From the NCBI RefSeq assembly GCF_017873135.1, contig NZ_JAGGJV010000005.1:434001-498000 (forward strand): DNA of 64,000 nucleotides, in the 5' to 3' direction. The notes beneath the pieces were generated by a model, which saw only the letters and a program-made list of their open reading frames with translations, searched no databases and was not told the origin of the DNA. Origin of the DNA: Rhizobium herbae. GTDB taxonomy: Bacteria; Pseudomonadota; Alphaproteobacteria; Rhizobiales; Rhizobiaceae. The position numbers and the translations under genes are program-made. Below are positions 51,920 through 60,546 of the stretch, piece after piece. Every line of letters starts with the position of its first letter. Positions within the stretch are counted from its first letter, which is position 1.

Positions 51920-53218
51920 TCACGCCGCCATCGCCGTCCAGCGCTCGATGTCGTCGCGCTCGCCGATCAGCGCAAGGCCGTGGGCGATGGAGAGAAGCTC
52001 GCCGCCGCTTTCGATGCGGTCGGCCGCAAAGCGGTTCTCGAAGATGCGGCGGATGGCCGGCACGAAGGATGTGCCGCCGGTCAGAAACACCTTGTCGATG
52101 CCCTCGGGGAGCGTGTTTGTCGTGGTCAGTACCTCGTCCAGCGCCTCCTCGATCCGGGCGAGATCGGGGGCGATCCAGCTTTCGAAATCGCCGCGGCGCA
52201 CCGTCTGCCGGCTCTTTTCGCCGAGCGGCGCGAAATAGAATTCCGTTTCTTCCGCGTGCGACAGCCGCATCTTGGTGGCCGACACCGCCTGATAGAGCGG
52301 GTAACCCTCGTCATGGTCGACGAGATCGACGAAGGCTTCGAGTTTTTCCGGCTCGACGGCGGAGCGCACCAGTTGCTTCAGGTCGGTGAAGTCCTTCAGT
52401 GTCTTGAAGATCGACAGCTGGTTCCATCGGCCGAAATTGGCATAGTAGCTGGAGGGTACGTCGAGCAGCTTGTCAAAACTCTTGAACTGGCTGCCCTTGC
52501 CGATCAGCGGCGAGACCACCGTGTCGATGATGCGGAAGTCGAAATGATCGCCGGCGACGCCGACGCCGGAATGGCCGACCGGAACCGCTGTCAGTTTGCC
52601 GGCATGGCTTTCGAAGCGGATGATCGAATAGTCGGTGGTGCCGCCGCCGAAATCGGCCACCAGCACGGTGGCATCCTTCTTGAGGTTCTGGGCAAAGTAA
52701 AACGCCGCCGCCACCGGCTCATAGACATAGTGGACTTCCGGAAAATCGAAGGAGGAAAGCGCCCGGTCGTAGCGCTCCAGCGCCAGGTTTTCGTCCGGGC
52801 TCGAGCCGGCAAAACGAACGGGCCGGCCGACGACGATACGCTTGTAGTCATCCCGCCAGCCATCGCCGGCATAATCGGCGATCCGCGTCAGGAATGACCG
52901 CATCAGATCCTCGAATGTGTTGCGCCGGGCAAAGATCAGCGTGCCCTGGAACAGGGGGCTCGCGGCAAAGGTCTTGATCGACTGCAGGAAACGCGCTTCG
53001 CCGGGATTGTCGATGAACTGCTGGATCGCCGCCTGGCCCGCTTCGATCTTCACCGCTGCGGCGCCCAGCTGCGCATGCTTCATGAAGGACAGGGCGGTGC
53101 GCATCGAATCGGTGGTGCCGGCCGTGCTGGTAAAGCGCAGCGACTGCGTCGTGTCGCCCTGCGAGGCGGCAAGCACCGAGTTGGTCGTGCCGAAATCGAA
53201 GCCGAGTGCCTTGGCCAT
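51920..53218 (-). CDS. Hsp70-family protein, YegD-like
   Basis: A 432-residue protein from ATG 53218 (MAKALGFDFGTTNS), chosen because the Hsp70 ATPase domain starts there. Signature: GFDFGTTNSVLAAS at the N-terminus and VADFGGGTTDYSIIRF near residue 193, plus IDKVFLTGGTSFVPAIRRIF near 380, all ATP-binding motifs of the actin/Hsp70 fold. There is no C-terminal substrate domain of DnaK size, so this is the short YegD type. A chaperone role is presumed but unproven for this subfamily. No co-transcribed partner. Confidence 0.88.
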   Translation of the reverse strand: MAKALGFDFGTTNSVLAASQGDTTQSLRFTSTAGTTDSMRTALSFMKHAQLGAAAVKIEAGQAAIQQFIDNPGEARFLQSIKTFAASPLFQGTLIFARRNTFEDLMRSFLTRIADYAGDGWRDDYKRIVVGRPVRFAGSSPDENLALERYDRALSSFDFPEVHYVYEPVAAAFYFAQNLKKDATVLVADFGGGTTDYSIIRFESHAGKLTAVPVGHSGVGVAGDHFDFRIIDTVVSPLIGKGSQFKSFDKLLDVPSSYYANFGRWNQLSIFKTLKDFTDLKQLVRSAVEPEKLEAFVDLVDHDEGYPLYQAVSATKMRLSHAEETEFYFAPLGEKSRQTVRRGDFESWIAPDLARIEEALDEVLTTTNTLPEGIDKVFLTGGTSFVPAIRRIFENRFAADRIESGGELLSIAHGLALIGERDDIERWTAMAA

Positions 53219-53596
53219 TGTGGTCTCCGTCTGTGGTGTCCACCGGCCAGCGGCGGATGTCGTCTCGCCGGCGCACGCGCAGCCTCGGAATGCCTTGCGG
53301 CAACCGGAAAGCGGGAGATGGCGGAGGGCTCTGTCTATTTGGAGGGCGCCTCTTCGCATGGGGCGAAGGCCAAAGCAAGGCAGGATGGGGGGAGATCAAT
53401 TGGTCGCAGTGCATTTCACATTTTTACGTTTACGTGCACGTCATATATTTGTATCCTGTCGCATGATGTCATGCGCAAATGCGCTTGGCTGCCGTCGCAG
53501 ACTGGCTCGACAAGTCCTGCCGTATTTGCCATGACGGAGGCTAAGAATTGGGAACAAAACCGCGCAAAATGGCCGGGTGCGACTGGAGACGATGAG
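53219..53596. other. Intergenic region between Hsp70 and ETF-QO
   Basis: 378 bases between divergently transcribed genes. Short ORFs on both strands lack ribosome binding sites. The sequence near 53398-53470 is AT-rich relative to the rest and is a likely promoter region. No hairpin or RNA gene recognised. Confidence 0.4.
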
Positions 53597-55261
53597 ATGA
53601 GCGAGCCACAGGAACTGCCCGAGCGCGAATCGATGGAATTCGACGTGGTGATCGTCGGGGCGGGGCCGGCCGGTCTTGCCGCCGCCATCCGTCTGAAGCA
53701 GGTCAATCCGGAGCTTTCCGTCGTCGTTCTGGAAAAGGGCGCGGAGGTCGGCGCGCATATCCTGTCGGGCGCCGTGGTCGATCCGATCGGCATCGACCGG
53801 CTGCTGCCGGGCTGGCGTGAGGAAGGCGACCATCCCTTCAAGACCGAGGTCAAGGACGACCAGTTCCTGTTGCTGGGTCCTGCCGGTTCCATCCGCCTGC
53901 CGAACTTTTTGATGCCGCCGCTGATGAACAATCACGGCAATTACATCGTCTCGCTCGGCCTCGTCTGTCGGTGGCTCGCCGAAAAGGCGGAAGGCCTCGG
54001 CGTCGAGATCTATCCGGGCTTTGCCGCGACCGAAGTGCTCTACAACGATGCCGGCGCCGTCATCGGCGTTGCCACCGGCGACATGGGCGTCGAGAAGAGT
54101 GGCGAACCGGGACCGAACTTTGCCCGCGGCATGGAGCTGCTGGGCAAATACACCCTGATCGGTGAGGGCGTGCGCGGTTCGCTCGCCAAGCAGCTGATTT
54201 CGAAGTTCGATCTCTCGAAGGATCGCGAGCCGCAGAAATTCGGCCTTGGCATCAAGGAGCTCTGGCAGGTCAAGCCCGAGAACCACAAACAGGGTCTCGT
54301 GCAGCATTCCTTCGGCTGGCCGCTCGGCATGAAGACCGGCGGTGGTTCGTTCCTCTATCATCTTGAGGACAATCTGGTCGCCGTCGGCTTCGTCGTCCAC
54401 CTCAACTACAAGAACCCCTATCTCTATCCGTTCGAGGAATTCCAGCGCTTCAAGACACATCCGGCGATCCGCGGCACGTTCGAGGGCGGCAAGCGGCTGA
54501 CCTATGGCGCCCGCGCTATCACCGAGGGCGGCTACCAGTCGGTGCCGAAGCTGTCCTTCCCCGGTGGCGCGCTGATCGGATGTTCGGCCGGCTTCGTCAA
54601 TCTGCCGCGCATCAAGGGCAGCCACAACGCTGTTCTGTCGGGCATCCTCTCGGCCGAGAAGATCGCCGATGCGATTGCGGCCGGCCGGGCGAATGACGAA
54701 CCGGTGGAGATCGAGAACGGCTGGCGCGACAGCGCCATCGGCCAGGACCTGAAGAAGGTCCGCAACGTCAAGCCGCTGTGGTCGAAGCTCGGCACCGCCG
54801 CTGGCGTCGCGCTCGGCGGTCTCGACATGTGGACCAACACGCTGTTCGGCTTCTCATTCTTCGGCACGCTGAAGCACGGCAAGACTGACGCGCAGTCGCT
54901 GGAGCCGGCGTCGATGCACAAAAAGATCGACTATCCGCGCCCGGATGGCGTGCTGACCTTCGATCGCCTCTCCTCGGTGTTCCTGTCGAACACCAATCAC
55001 GAGGAAAACGAGCCGGTGCACCTGAAGGTCAAGGACATGGCGCTGCAGAAGTCGTCCGAGCACGATGTCTATGCCGGCCCGTCGACCCGCTACTGTCCGG
55101 CCGGCGTCTACGAATGGGTGGAAAAGGATGGCGAGGACGTCTTCGTCATCAACGCCCAGAACTGCGTCCACTGCAAGACCTGCGACATCAAGGATCCCAA
55201 CCAGAACATCAACTGGGTGCCGCCGCAGGGCGGCGAAGGGCCGGTCTATCCGAATATGTGA
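53597..55261 (+). CDS. Electron transfer flavoprotein-ubiquinone oxidoreductase
   Basis: A 554-residue flavoprotein that passes electrons from ETF (fatty acid and amino acid oxidation) to ubiquinone. Visible are the FAD-binding Rossmann motif VIVGAGPAGLAAAIRLKQ near residue 18, VLEKGAEVGAHILSGAV, FGLGIKELWQVKPENHK near 215, GGALIGCSAGFVNLPRIKG, and the C-terminal Fe-S cluster: CPAGVYEW and NCVHCKTCDIKDPNQNINW (four cysteines). Start ATG 53597 gives the family's length; frames upstream show no better start. It acts at the inner membrane. Confidence 0.95.
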   Translation: MSEPQELPERESMEFDVVIVGAGPAGLAAAIRLKQVNPELSVVVLEKGAEVGAHILSGAVVDPIGIDRLLPGWREEGDHPFKTEVKDDQFLLLGPAGSIRLPNFLMPPLMNNHGNYIVSLGLVCRWLAEKAEGLGVEIYPGFAATEVLYNDAGAVIGVATGDMGVEKSGEPGPNFARGMELLGKYTLIGEGVRGSLAKQLISKFDLSKDREPQKFGLGIKELWQVKPENHKQGLVQHSFGWPLGMKTGGGSFLYHLEDNLVAVGFVVHLNYKNPYLYPFEEFQRFKTHPAIRGTFEGGKRLTYGARAITEGGYQSVPKLSFPGGALIGCSAGFVNLPRIKGSHNAVLSGILSAEKIADAIAAGRANDEPVEIENGWRDSAIGQDLKKVRNVKPLWSKLGTAAGVALGGLDMWTNTLFGFSFFGTLKHGKTDAQSLEPASMHKKIDYPRPDGVLTFDRLSSVFLSNTNHEENEPVHLKVKDMALQKSSEHDVYAGPSTRYCPAGVYEWVEKDGEDVFVINAQNCVHCKTCDIKDPNQNINWVPPQGGEGPVYPNM

Positions 55262-55266
55262 GATTC

Positions 55267-55917
55267 ATGGAGAAGCGGAACTTCGAGAGGCAAACGGCAT
55301 CGCTGCGATCTTTCTTGCAGACGGGTGAACTGGGGCCGATCAATTTCGCCATGACACTCCTGGACGTCGCAGCGCTGCTCGGTCCGCCCGAGTGGTGGAT
55401 CACGGACAGCGACGACGTTGTTCCGCTGTACTGGGGGTATTCCGGCCTTGAGCTTTCGTTTTCGGAAGATAGTCCCCATAAACTTCGATGCATTAAGCTT
55501 GGCACCGGGTTTAAACCGGACGGAAAATATTCCACGCTCGGTCGCCTATTGCGTCTGTCTAATGACGGCTTGAGAGACGACATGAGAATGTCGGAGTTTC
55601 TGAAACTCTTCCCAGCCGGTGCCGAAGGCACTCAGGTCGGAGTGTGCGGAGCAAATTGGAGTCCAGTCATGGATATCTGCACACCAAATGTTCGTGTGAT
55701 CTATGACCTCAGTACCCGTGATGAAGAACTTCTGGAAGACGCGGCCTCGGATGGTAAGTCGCCGATCGAGTTGATTGCGATGAAGGATGCATTGTCACGC
55801 CGAACCGGTATTTATTCGATAGCCGACCCGCTTGAAGATCGGATACCTGCAGAAAATTGGAGGGACTTCTCTGTAAACGAGTATTTGGCGCTAGTTGAAG
55901 GCCGCAAAACAAATTGA
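55267..55917 (+). CDS. Hypothetical protein, low GC
   Basis: A 216-residue soluble protein starting five bases after the ETF-QO stop. Its GC content and codon use are lower than those of its neighbours. Features: MTLLDVAALLGPPEWWITDS, WGYSGLELSFSEDSPHKLRC, and a C-terminal helix FSVNEYLALVEGR. The pattern of a beta-rich middle and W/D-rich loops resembles SMI1/KNR4-type immunity proteins, but I cannot claim a match. Likely acquired by transfer. It may be co-transcribed with ETF-QO by chance. Confidence 0.6.
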   Translation: MEKRNFERQTASLRSFLQTGELGPINFAMTLLDVAALLGPPEWWITDSDDVVPLYWGYSGLELSFSEDSPHKLRCIKLGTGFKPDGKYSTLGRLLRLSNDGLRDDMRMSEFLKLFPAGAEGTQVGVCGANWSPVMDICTPNVRVIYDLSTRDEELLEDAASDGKSPIELIAMKDALSRRTGIYSIADPLEDRIPAENWRDFSVNEYLALVEGRKTN

Positions 55918-56047
55918 ACAGCGTGCCAACTTCAGTTTTCTGATCCGAAATCATTGTCGATCTTCAACAACAGACGCGCGCTTAACCAGCCATTAACCAT
56001 GTTTTCCTTAATTTCGGTGGCGTCAACCCGATTTTAAGGAAACTCTC

Positions 56048-56665
56048 ATGTCGCTATCCCGCCGTGGCCTGCTGCTCGGCATGTCTGCTCTCCTTGCCGG
56101 TTGTTCGACCAACGGCCCCAACCATGCGGCCAACTACGCATCATTGCCGGACGAAAAATTTCCGCTGCCTGCCATGCCGCTGGAAAAGATCAAACCGGAA
56201 CTGCGGCGGCAGGAGGTGGCTTACGCGACGAAATATGACGCGGGCACCATCGTCGTCGATACGCCGGCGCGGCGGCTCTACTATATTCTGGGGGACGGAC
56301 GGGCGATGCGCTACGGCATCGGCGTCGGCCGAAACGGCTATGCGCTGGCAGGCTCCGCCTATATCGGCCGCAAGGCGGAATGGCCGACATGGACGCCGAC
56401 GGGCAACATGATCCGGCGCGATCCCGGCAAGAACATGAAATATGCCGGCGGTCTTCCCGGCGGGCCGAACAACCCGCTCGGCGCGAGGGCGATCTATCTC
56501 TACCAGAACGGCAACGACACCATGTTCCGCATCCACGGCACCACGCAGCCTTGGTCGATCGGCCAGGCAATGTCGAGCGGGTGCGTGCGCATGCTCAATC
56601 ACGATGTCGTCGAACTGTATGAACGGGCAACGGTCGGCGGCCGCGTCGTTGTCCTGCAGGCCTGA
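56048..56665 (+). CDS. L,D-transpeptidase (YkuD domain) lipoprotein
   Basis: A 205-residue periplasmic enzyme with a lipoprotein signal ending at LLAGC. The catalytic domain has the YkuD signature: RIHGTTQPWSIGQAMSSGCV near residue 160 with the nucleophilic cysteine in SSGCVRM, and the early YYILGDGRAMRYGIGVGRNG near 78. Such enzymes make 3-3 crosslinks in peptidoglycan or attach outer membrane proteins. Rhizobiales rely on L,D-transpeptidases for unipolar growth and envelope anchoring. A bidirectional terminator follows. Confidence 0.92.
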   Translation: MSLSRRGLLLGMSALLAGCSTNGPNHAANYASLPDEKFPLPAMPLEKIKPELRRQEVAYATKYDAGTIVVDTPARRLYYILGDGRAMRYGIGVGRNGYALAGSAYIGRKAEWPTWTPTGNMIRRDPGKNMKYAGGLPGGPNNPLGARAIYLYQNGNDTMFRIHGTTQPWSIGQAMSSGCVRMLNHDVVELYERATVGGRVVVLQA

Positions 56666-56688
56666 TCTCCAGCCATTTCATACGAAAA

Positions 56689-56709
56689 CGGCCCGGATAA
56701 ACCGGGCCG
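56689..56709. terminator. Bidirectional terminator
   Basis: CGGCCCGG (56689-56696) and CCGGGCCG (56702-56709) make a perfect 8-base stem with a 5-base loop between the convergent L,D-transpeptidase and EamA genes. Confidence 0.7.
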
Positions 56710-56738
56710 CAGGACTGAAAGCAACGATGCAATCGGGC

Positions 56739-57644
56739 TCAATGCTTTCTTGAGAAAAATCCCGTCGAGAGCGCGACGCCCAGACCGGTGATGACGGCCG
56801 CGCTGATCTCCAACAGCCCGATCTCTTCGCCAAGCAACAGGCCGCCGCCCAGTGTTGCCAGCACCGGCGTGATCGCGGTGAAGGCGGCTGCCTGCGTGCC
56901 GCCCAGCGCCTTGACGGCCATGCCATAGGCGACCATTGCCGTCAGCCCGGAAAGAACGCCCTGGCTCAGCACCTGCAGCGCGATTTCATTGGCGGGCGTA
57001 ATGCCGAGCGACGTTCCGTAGATCAATGCCAGGCCGATATGGATGAGGAACGACCAGAGGGCGATGACGGCACCGGCCTCGATGGCCGTCAGACCCGAGC
57101 GCTTGAAGGCGTGGGTATAGCTTGCCCAGAGGAGGGCTGCCGCCGGCAGTAGGATGAAGCTCGTCCACGGAATGACGGCGCTCGACAGGCTGCCGGCAAG
57201 CAGGATGCCGACGCCAGCGAGAATGGCGGCAAGGCCCAGCCAGCGGCTGGCATCCGGCCGTTCCTTGAAGATGAAGACGCCGATGAGGGCTGCGGCCAGC
57301 GGCATCGATCCGCCCAGCAACGTGCCGGCCGAGGCAGCGGGCGTGGCGTGGATGGCAAAGGTTGTCAGCTGGAAGAACAGCGCGCCGGCGCCGGCGACCA
57401 TCAGGGCGAGAAGATGCGCCGGAACGCCCTTCGGCAATAGCCCCAGCCGCCACCAGACTGGGGCAAGCACTATTGCCGGAACGCCATAGCGGATCAGGCC
57501 GATATCGATCGTTCCAAGCGGCGTCGCGGCACTGTGGCGGGTGGCAAGGATCCAGCTTGCCCAGATCAGCACGGTGACCGTGCCGCCGACATAACCGGCA
57601 GTCGCCGAGGGGGAATTGGTGCGGGTGAAGGCGAGCGTATTCAT
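56739..57644 (-). CDS. EamA/DMT-family transporter, divergent from Lrp regulator
   Basis: A 301-residue, ten-helix transporter from ATG 57644 (a longer frame to 58022 overlaps the regulator). The first helix is GGTVTVLIWASWILATRHSA; later helices include GLAAILAGVGILLAGSLSSA and VLATLGGGLLLGEEIGLLEI. Transporters of this family next to a divergent Lrp/AsnC regulator commonly export amino acids or related metabolites, and expression is usually induced by the substrate. The substrate here is unknown. Separated from the regulator by a 147-base region. Confidence 0.88.
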   Translation of the reverse strand: MNTLAFTRTNSPSATAGYVGGTVTVLIWASWILATRHSAATPLGTIDIGLIRYGVPAIVLAPVWWRLGLLPKGVPAHLLALMVAGAGALFFQLTTFAIHATPAASAGTLLGGSMPLAAALIGVFIFKERPDASRWLGLAAILAGVGILLAGSLSSAVIPWTSFILLPAAALLWASYTHAFKRSGLTAIEAGAVIALWSFLIHIGLALIYGTSLGITPANEIALQVLSQGVLSGLTAMVAYGMAVKALGGTQAAAFTAITPVLATLGGGLLLGEEIGLLEISAAVITGLGVALSTGFFSRKH

Positions 57645-57791
57645 GGAACCAACCTTTCTTTCGAGCGTGAAAATCTCTTCGTGTGAAAGAAAAGGTAGCG
57701 CCAAAGGTCGAGGCATGTCCTTGCTTTTTGTGCTCCAAAATTTATTATATAAGCAATTATCTGCCAATCGTAACGGGAATAATTCTTGAAC

Positions 57792-58265
57792 ATGCCAAGT
57801 CTCGATAAATTCGATATTGCCATCCTTCGCATCCTGCAGGAGGATGCGCGGGCGACGAACGTCGAGATCGCCGAGCGGGTTAACCTCTCGCCGTCGCCGT
57901 GTCTGAGGCGTATCCGCAATCTGGAGAAATCCGGCGTGCTGCGCGGTTATCGCGCCGATATCGACCGCAAGCAGGTGGGGCTCGGGCTCACCGTCTTTGT
58001 CGAAATCAAGGTCGCCCGGCACAGCCAGGAAAACGCGCTGTCGCAGCAGGAGTCGCTGATGGTCATCCCGGAAGTGGTCTCCTGTTTCATGATTTCCGGT
58101 AGCGCCGATTTTCTGGCCGAGGTGGTGGTCGCGGATCTGGCTGCCTATGAGACGCTGCTGACCGAAACGCTGCTTGCCCTGCCGGGTGTGGCCGACATCC
58201 GCTCCAACTTCGCCATCCGCACGATCAAGACCGGCGGCGCCCTCAAGCTGCCGGAGCCGCGTTGA
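57792..58265 (+). CDS. Lrp/AsnC-family transcriptional regulator
   Basis: A 157-residue regulator from ATG 57792 (a TTG at 57786 is also in frame). The HTH is FDIAILRILQEDARATNVEI to VNLSPSPCLRRIRNLEKSGV. The C-terminal RAM domain (VFVEIKVARHSQENALSQQE, then VSCFMISGSADFLAEVVVAD) binds the small-molecule effector. Divergent from the EamA exporter, whose promoter it probably controls. The AT-rich stretch AAAATTTATTATATAAGC at 57737-57754 is a plausible binding site. Followed by a hairpin terminator. Confidence 0.9.
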   Translation: MPSLDKFDIAILRILQEDARATNVEIAERVNLSPSPCLRRIRNLEKSGVLRGYRADIDRKQVGLGLTVFVEIKVARHSQENALSQQESLMVIPEVVSCFMISGSADFLAEVVVADLAAYETLLTETLLALPGVADIRSNFAIRTIKTGGALKLPEPR

Positions 58266-58269
58266 CGAA

Positions 58270-58301
58270 AAGCACCCGCCGGACGTACCCGGCAGGTGCT
58301 T
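58270..58301. terminator. Terminator after Lrp-family gene
   Basis: AAGCACCCGCCGG (58270-58282) pairs with CCGGCAGGTGCTT (58289-58301) with a single C/A mismatch, a 6-base loop. It lies between the convergent regulator and DoxX genes and can serve both. Confidence 0.7.
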
Positions 58302-58324
58302 CGCCCCTGTGCGTGTCGGTGGTG

Positions 58325-58759
58325 CTACGCGTTAATTTCCGCAAAGGCGGGACGGGAAGCTGTGACCGGCTTGCGCTGGGGGGCGGATTTCCAGGCGACC
58401 ACCATCAGACCGCCGACCACGGTGATGTGTTCCATGACGACATAGAACTCCAGCGTCTTGATTGGCTCTTGCATGGTCCAGAAAGTATGGGCGATCGGGA
58501 TGGTCAGCACGGTAAAGACCGCGAGTGCACCGGCGCCGAGCCAGGCCCAGCGATTGGCGATGATGAGTGCCGAGCCGCCGAGCTGGGTGACGATGACGGC
58601 TGCATTGAAAAGCGGAGCCGGTTCGAGGCCGAAATGGGACATCTCCGCCACGCCGGCGTTGAAATCGATGAGCTTGGCAAGGCCACTGGCCCAGAACATG
58701 TAGGTCAGGATTGTGCGTGCGAGATAGCCGAATGCGCGGGAACTGATAAAGGAAGGCAT
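58325..58759 (-). CDS. DoxX-family membrane protein
   Basis: A 144-residue protein from ATG 58759 (GGAGAG upstream). Four membrane helices are visible: ILTYMFWASGLAKLID (residues 17-32), NAAVIVTQLGGSALII, WLGAGALAVFTVLTIPIAHT and VVMEHITVVGGLMVVAW. DoxX proteins are linked to quinone or sulfur redox chemistry or to membrane stress; here no partner shows which. The frame continuing to 58849 is rejected because its N-terminus is not membrane-like. Confidence 0.85.
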   Translation of the reverse strand: MPSFISSRAFGYLARTILTYMFWASGLAKLIDFNAGVAEMSHFGLEPAPLFNAAVIVTQLGGSALIIANRWAWLGAGALAVFTVLTIPIAHTFWTMQEPIKTLEFYVVMEHITVVGGLMVVAWKSAPQRKPVTASRPAFAEINA

Positions 58760-58964
58760 TTTTTCTCTCCGGGAACAGGTGATGAAACTGCCCCGGAGCC
58801 GGTCCCTGCTGCGGGCTTCGGGCCGGTCTCCGGGGCAGCGCTGCGTCATCGGACCGGGAGGCTGGTTTGATGCGCCGCGCTGTCTCCTGTTTATGGGGAG
58901 CGGTGAAGAGGCGGGGTTCCCGCGGGAACTGCGGAAAAGCCTCGATTTACGAATGCCGGATGCC

Positions 58965-59978
58965 TCAGAATCCGGCGAGCACCAGCTTGCCCTTGGTCCG
59001 GCCCGTTTCGATCAGCGCATGGGCCTTCTTCAGGTTTTCGGCATTGATCAGACCCAGCGTTTCCGTCAGCGTCGAGCGGATCTTGCCGGTATCGATCAGC
59101 CGGGCGACCTCGGTCAGAATCCTGTTCTGCTCTTCCATGTCCTTGGTCTTGAACAGCGAGCGGGTGAACATCAGCTCCCAGTGGATGGAAACGGCCTTGC
59201 GCTTGAATGGCATGACATCCAGCACCTTCGGATCGTCGATCAACCCGAACCGGCCCTGCGGTGCGATCAGTTGAATGATCTCGTCCAGATGGTCGGCGGT
59301 ATTGGTGGTCGAAAAGACGAAGGCCGGTGCGCCGAGCGCCAGCTGGTCGATCTGGTGCGCCAGCGGCTTGGAGTGATCGAGTACGTGATGGGCACCGAGA
59401 TCATAGGCCCATTTCTGTGTCTCGGGGCGCGACGCGGTGGCGATCACGGTGAGGTTGGTCAGCGCCCGCGCCAGCTGGATGGCGATCGAGCCGACGCCGC
59501 CGGCGCCGCCGATGATCAGGATCGCATTGGAGGCGCCAGGCACCGGATCGTTGACCTTCAGCCGGTCGAACAAGGCCTCCCAGGCGGTAAGCGAGGTAAG
59601 AGGCAGGGCAGCGGCGGCGGGGAAATCCAGCGTTTCCGGCTTCTTGCCGACGATGCGCTCGTCGACCAGATGGAATTCGGCATTCGAGCCCGGCCTGTCG
59701 ATGGCACCGGCATAAAAGACCGCGTCCCCCGGCTGGAACAGCTTGACGCCGGGGCCGACCGCCTTGACGATCCCGGCCGCGTCCCAGCCAAGCACTTTCA
59801 ACTGGTCCGGTTCCGGCTTCGCATTGGCGCGGACTTTCGTGTCCACCGGGTTGACCGAGACGGCCTTGATCTCGACGAGAATGTCCCGGCCCTCCGGTGT
59901 CGGAACGGGCAGCTCTACATCGAGCAGCGACGTTTCGGCGGAGATGGCTTGGGGGGTCTTGTAGGCAATGGCACGCAT
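58965..59978 (-). CDS. Zinc-free quinone oxidoreductase/MDR alcohol dehydrogenase
   Basis: A 337-residue medium-chain dehydrogenase of the quinone oxidoreductase type. The GroES-like part opens with TPQAISAETSLLDVELPVP; the NADPH-binding motif is IIGGAGGVGSIAIQLARALT near residue 153, and KVLGWDAAGIVKAVGPGV is conserved. The cysteine zinc ligands of true alcohol dehydrogenases are missing, so it probably reduces quinones or enals. It is divergent from an HxlR regulator, a pairing typical of electrophile detoxification. Confidence 0.88.
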   Translation of the reverse strand: MRAIAYKTPQAISAETSLLDVELPVPTPEGRDILVEIKAVSVNPVDTKVRANAKPEPDQLKVLGWDAAGIVKAVGPGVKLFQPGDAVFYAGAIDRPGSNAEFHLVDERIVGKKPETLDFPAAAALPLTSLTAWEALFDRLKVNDPVPGASNAILIIGGAGGVGSIAIQLARALTNLTVIATASRPETQKWAYDLGAHHVLDHSKPLAHQIDQLALGAPAFVFSTTNTADHLDEIIQLIAPQGRFGLIDDPKVLDVMPFKRKAVSIHWELMFTRSLFKTKDMEEQNRILTEVARLIDTGKIRSTLTETLGLINAENLKKAHALIETGRTKGKLVLAGF

Positions 59979-60050
59979 TGGCGAGCTCCTTCATGTTTGA
60001 ACAGAAGCTAGATGCGCATTATGTTCCAAAGGCGCAAGAATGCACAGGAA

Positions 60051-60065
60051 GTGTATAGAGTACAC
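60051..60065. promoter_or_regulatory. Operator-like palindrome for HxlR regulator
   Basis: GTGTA-TAGAG-TACAC is a perfect interrupted palindrome lying 16 bases before the hxlR-type gene start, in the 102-base region shared with the divergent oxidoreductase gene. HxlR-family regulators bind such sites between divergent genes. Confidence 0.65.
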
Positions 60066-60080
60066 AAAAGGATACCGTGA

Positions 60081-60428
60081 ATGCCGCGTGTTCGCCACAA
60101 GCTGCTCGACTGTTCTCCCGGCTGCCCGGTCGAGGGTGTGCTTCACCTGATCGACGGCAAATGGAAGGGCGTCATCCTCTATCACCTGCTGGAGGGCACG
60201 ATGCGCTTCAACGAAATCCGCCGCCGCCTGACGAGTATCACGCAGCGCATGCTGACGAAGCAGTTGCGTGAACTGGAGGCTGATGGCCTGATCGAGCGCA
60301 CGGTTTTTGCCGTGGTGCCGCCAAGGGTCGATTACTGCCTGACGCCGCGCGGCCGCAGCCTTGAGCCCGTCATCATGGCGATGAAGCGCTGGGGCGACGA
60401 GCATATCATGCTGCAGGCTGCAGAATAG
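60081..60428 (+). CDS. HxlR-family transcriptional regulator
   Basis: A 115-residue winged-helix regulator (ATG 60081). Family features: two cysteines near the N-terminus (LLDCSPGCPVEGVLH), IDGKWKGVILYHLLEGTMRF at residue 24, and the recognition region TSITQRMLTKQLRELEADGL. The cysteines suggest response to electrophiles or quinones by thiol chemistry, as in the YodB/HypR relatives. It probably represses the divergent quinone oxidoreductase. Confidence 0.9.
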   Translation: MPRVRHKLLDCSPGCPVEGVLHLIDGKWKGVILYHLLEGTMRFNEIRRRLTSITQRMLTKQLRELEADGLIERTVFAVVPPRVDYCLTPRGRSLEPVIMAMKRWGDEHIMLQAAE

Positions 60429-60546
60429 CTGGCCTGCTCGAACAGGTTTCCCGGTTGCGAATATAAACATTCGTTATTTTGCCAAGGCCCGCTGAAAACC
60501 AGCCCTTGCCGCTCCATATGTCCCTGACAAGCGGCAAGGAGCCCGA

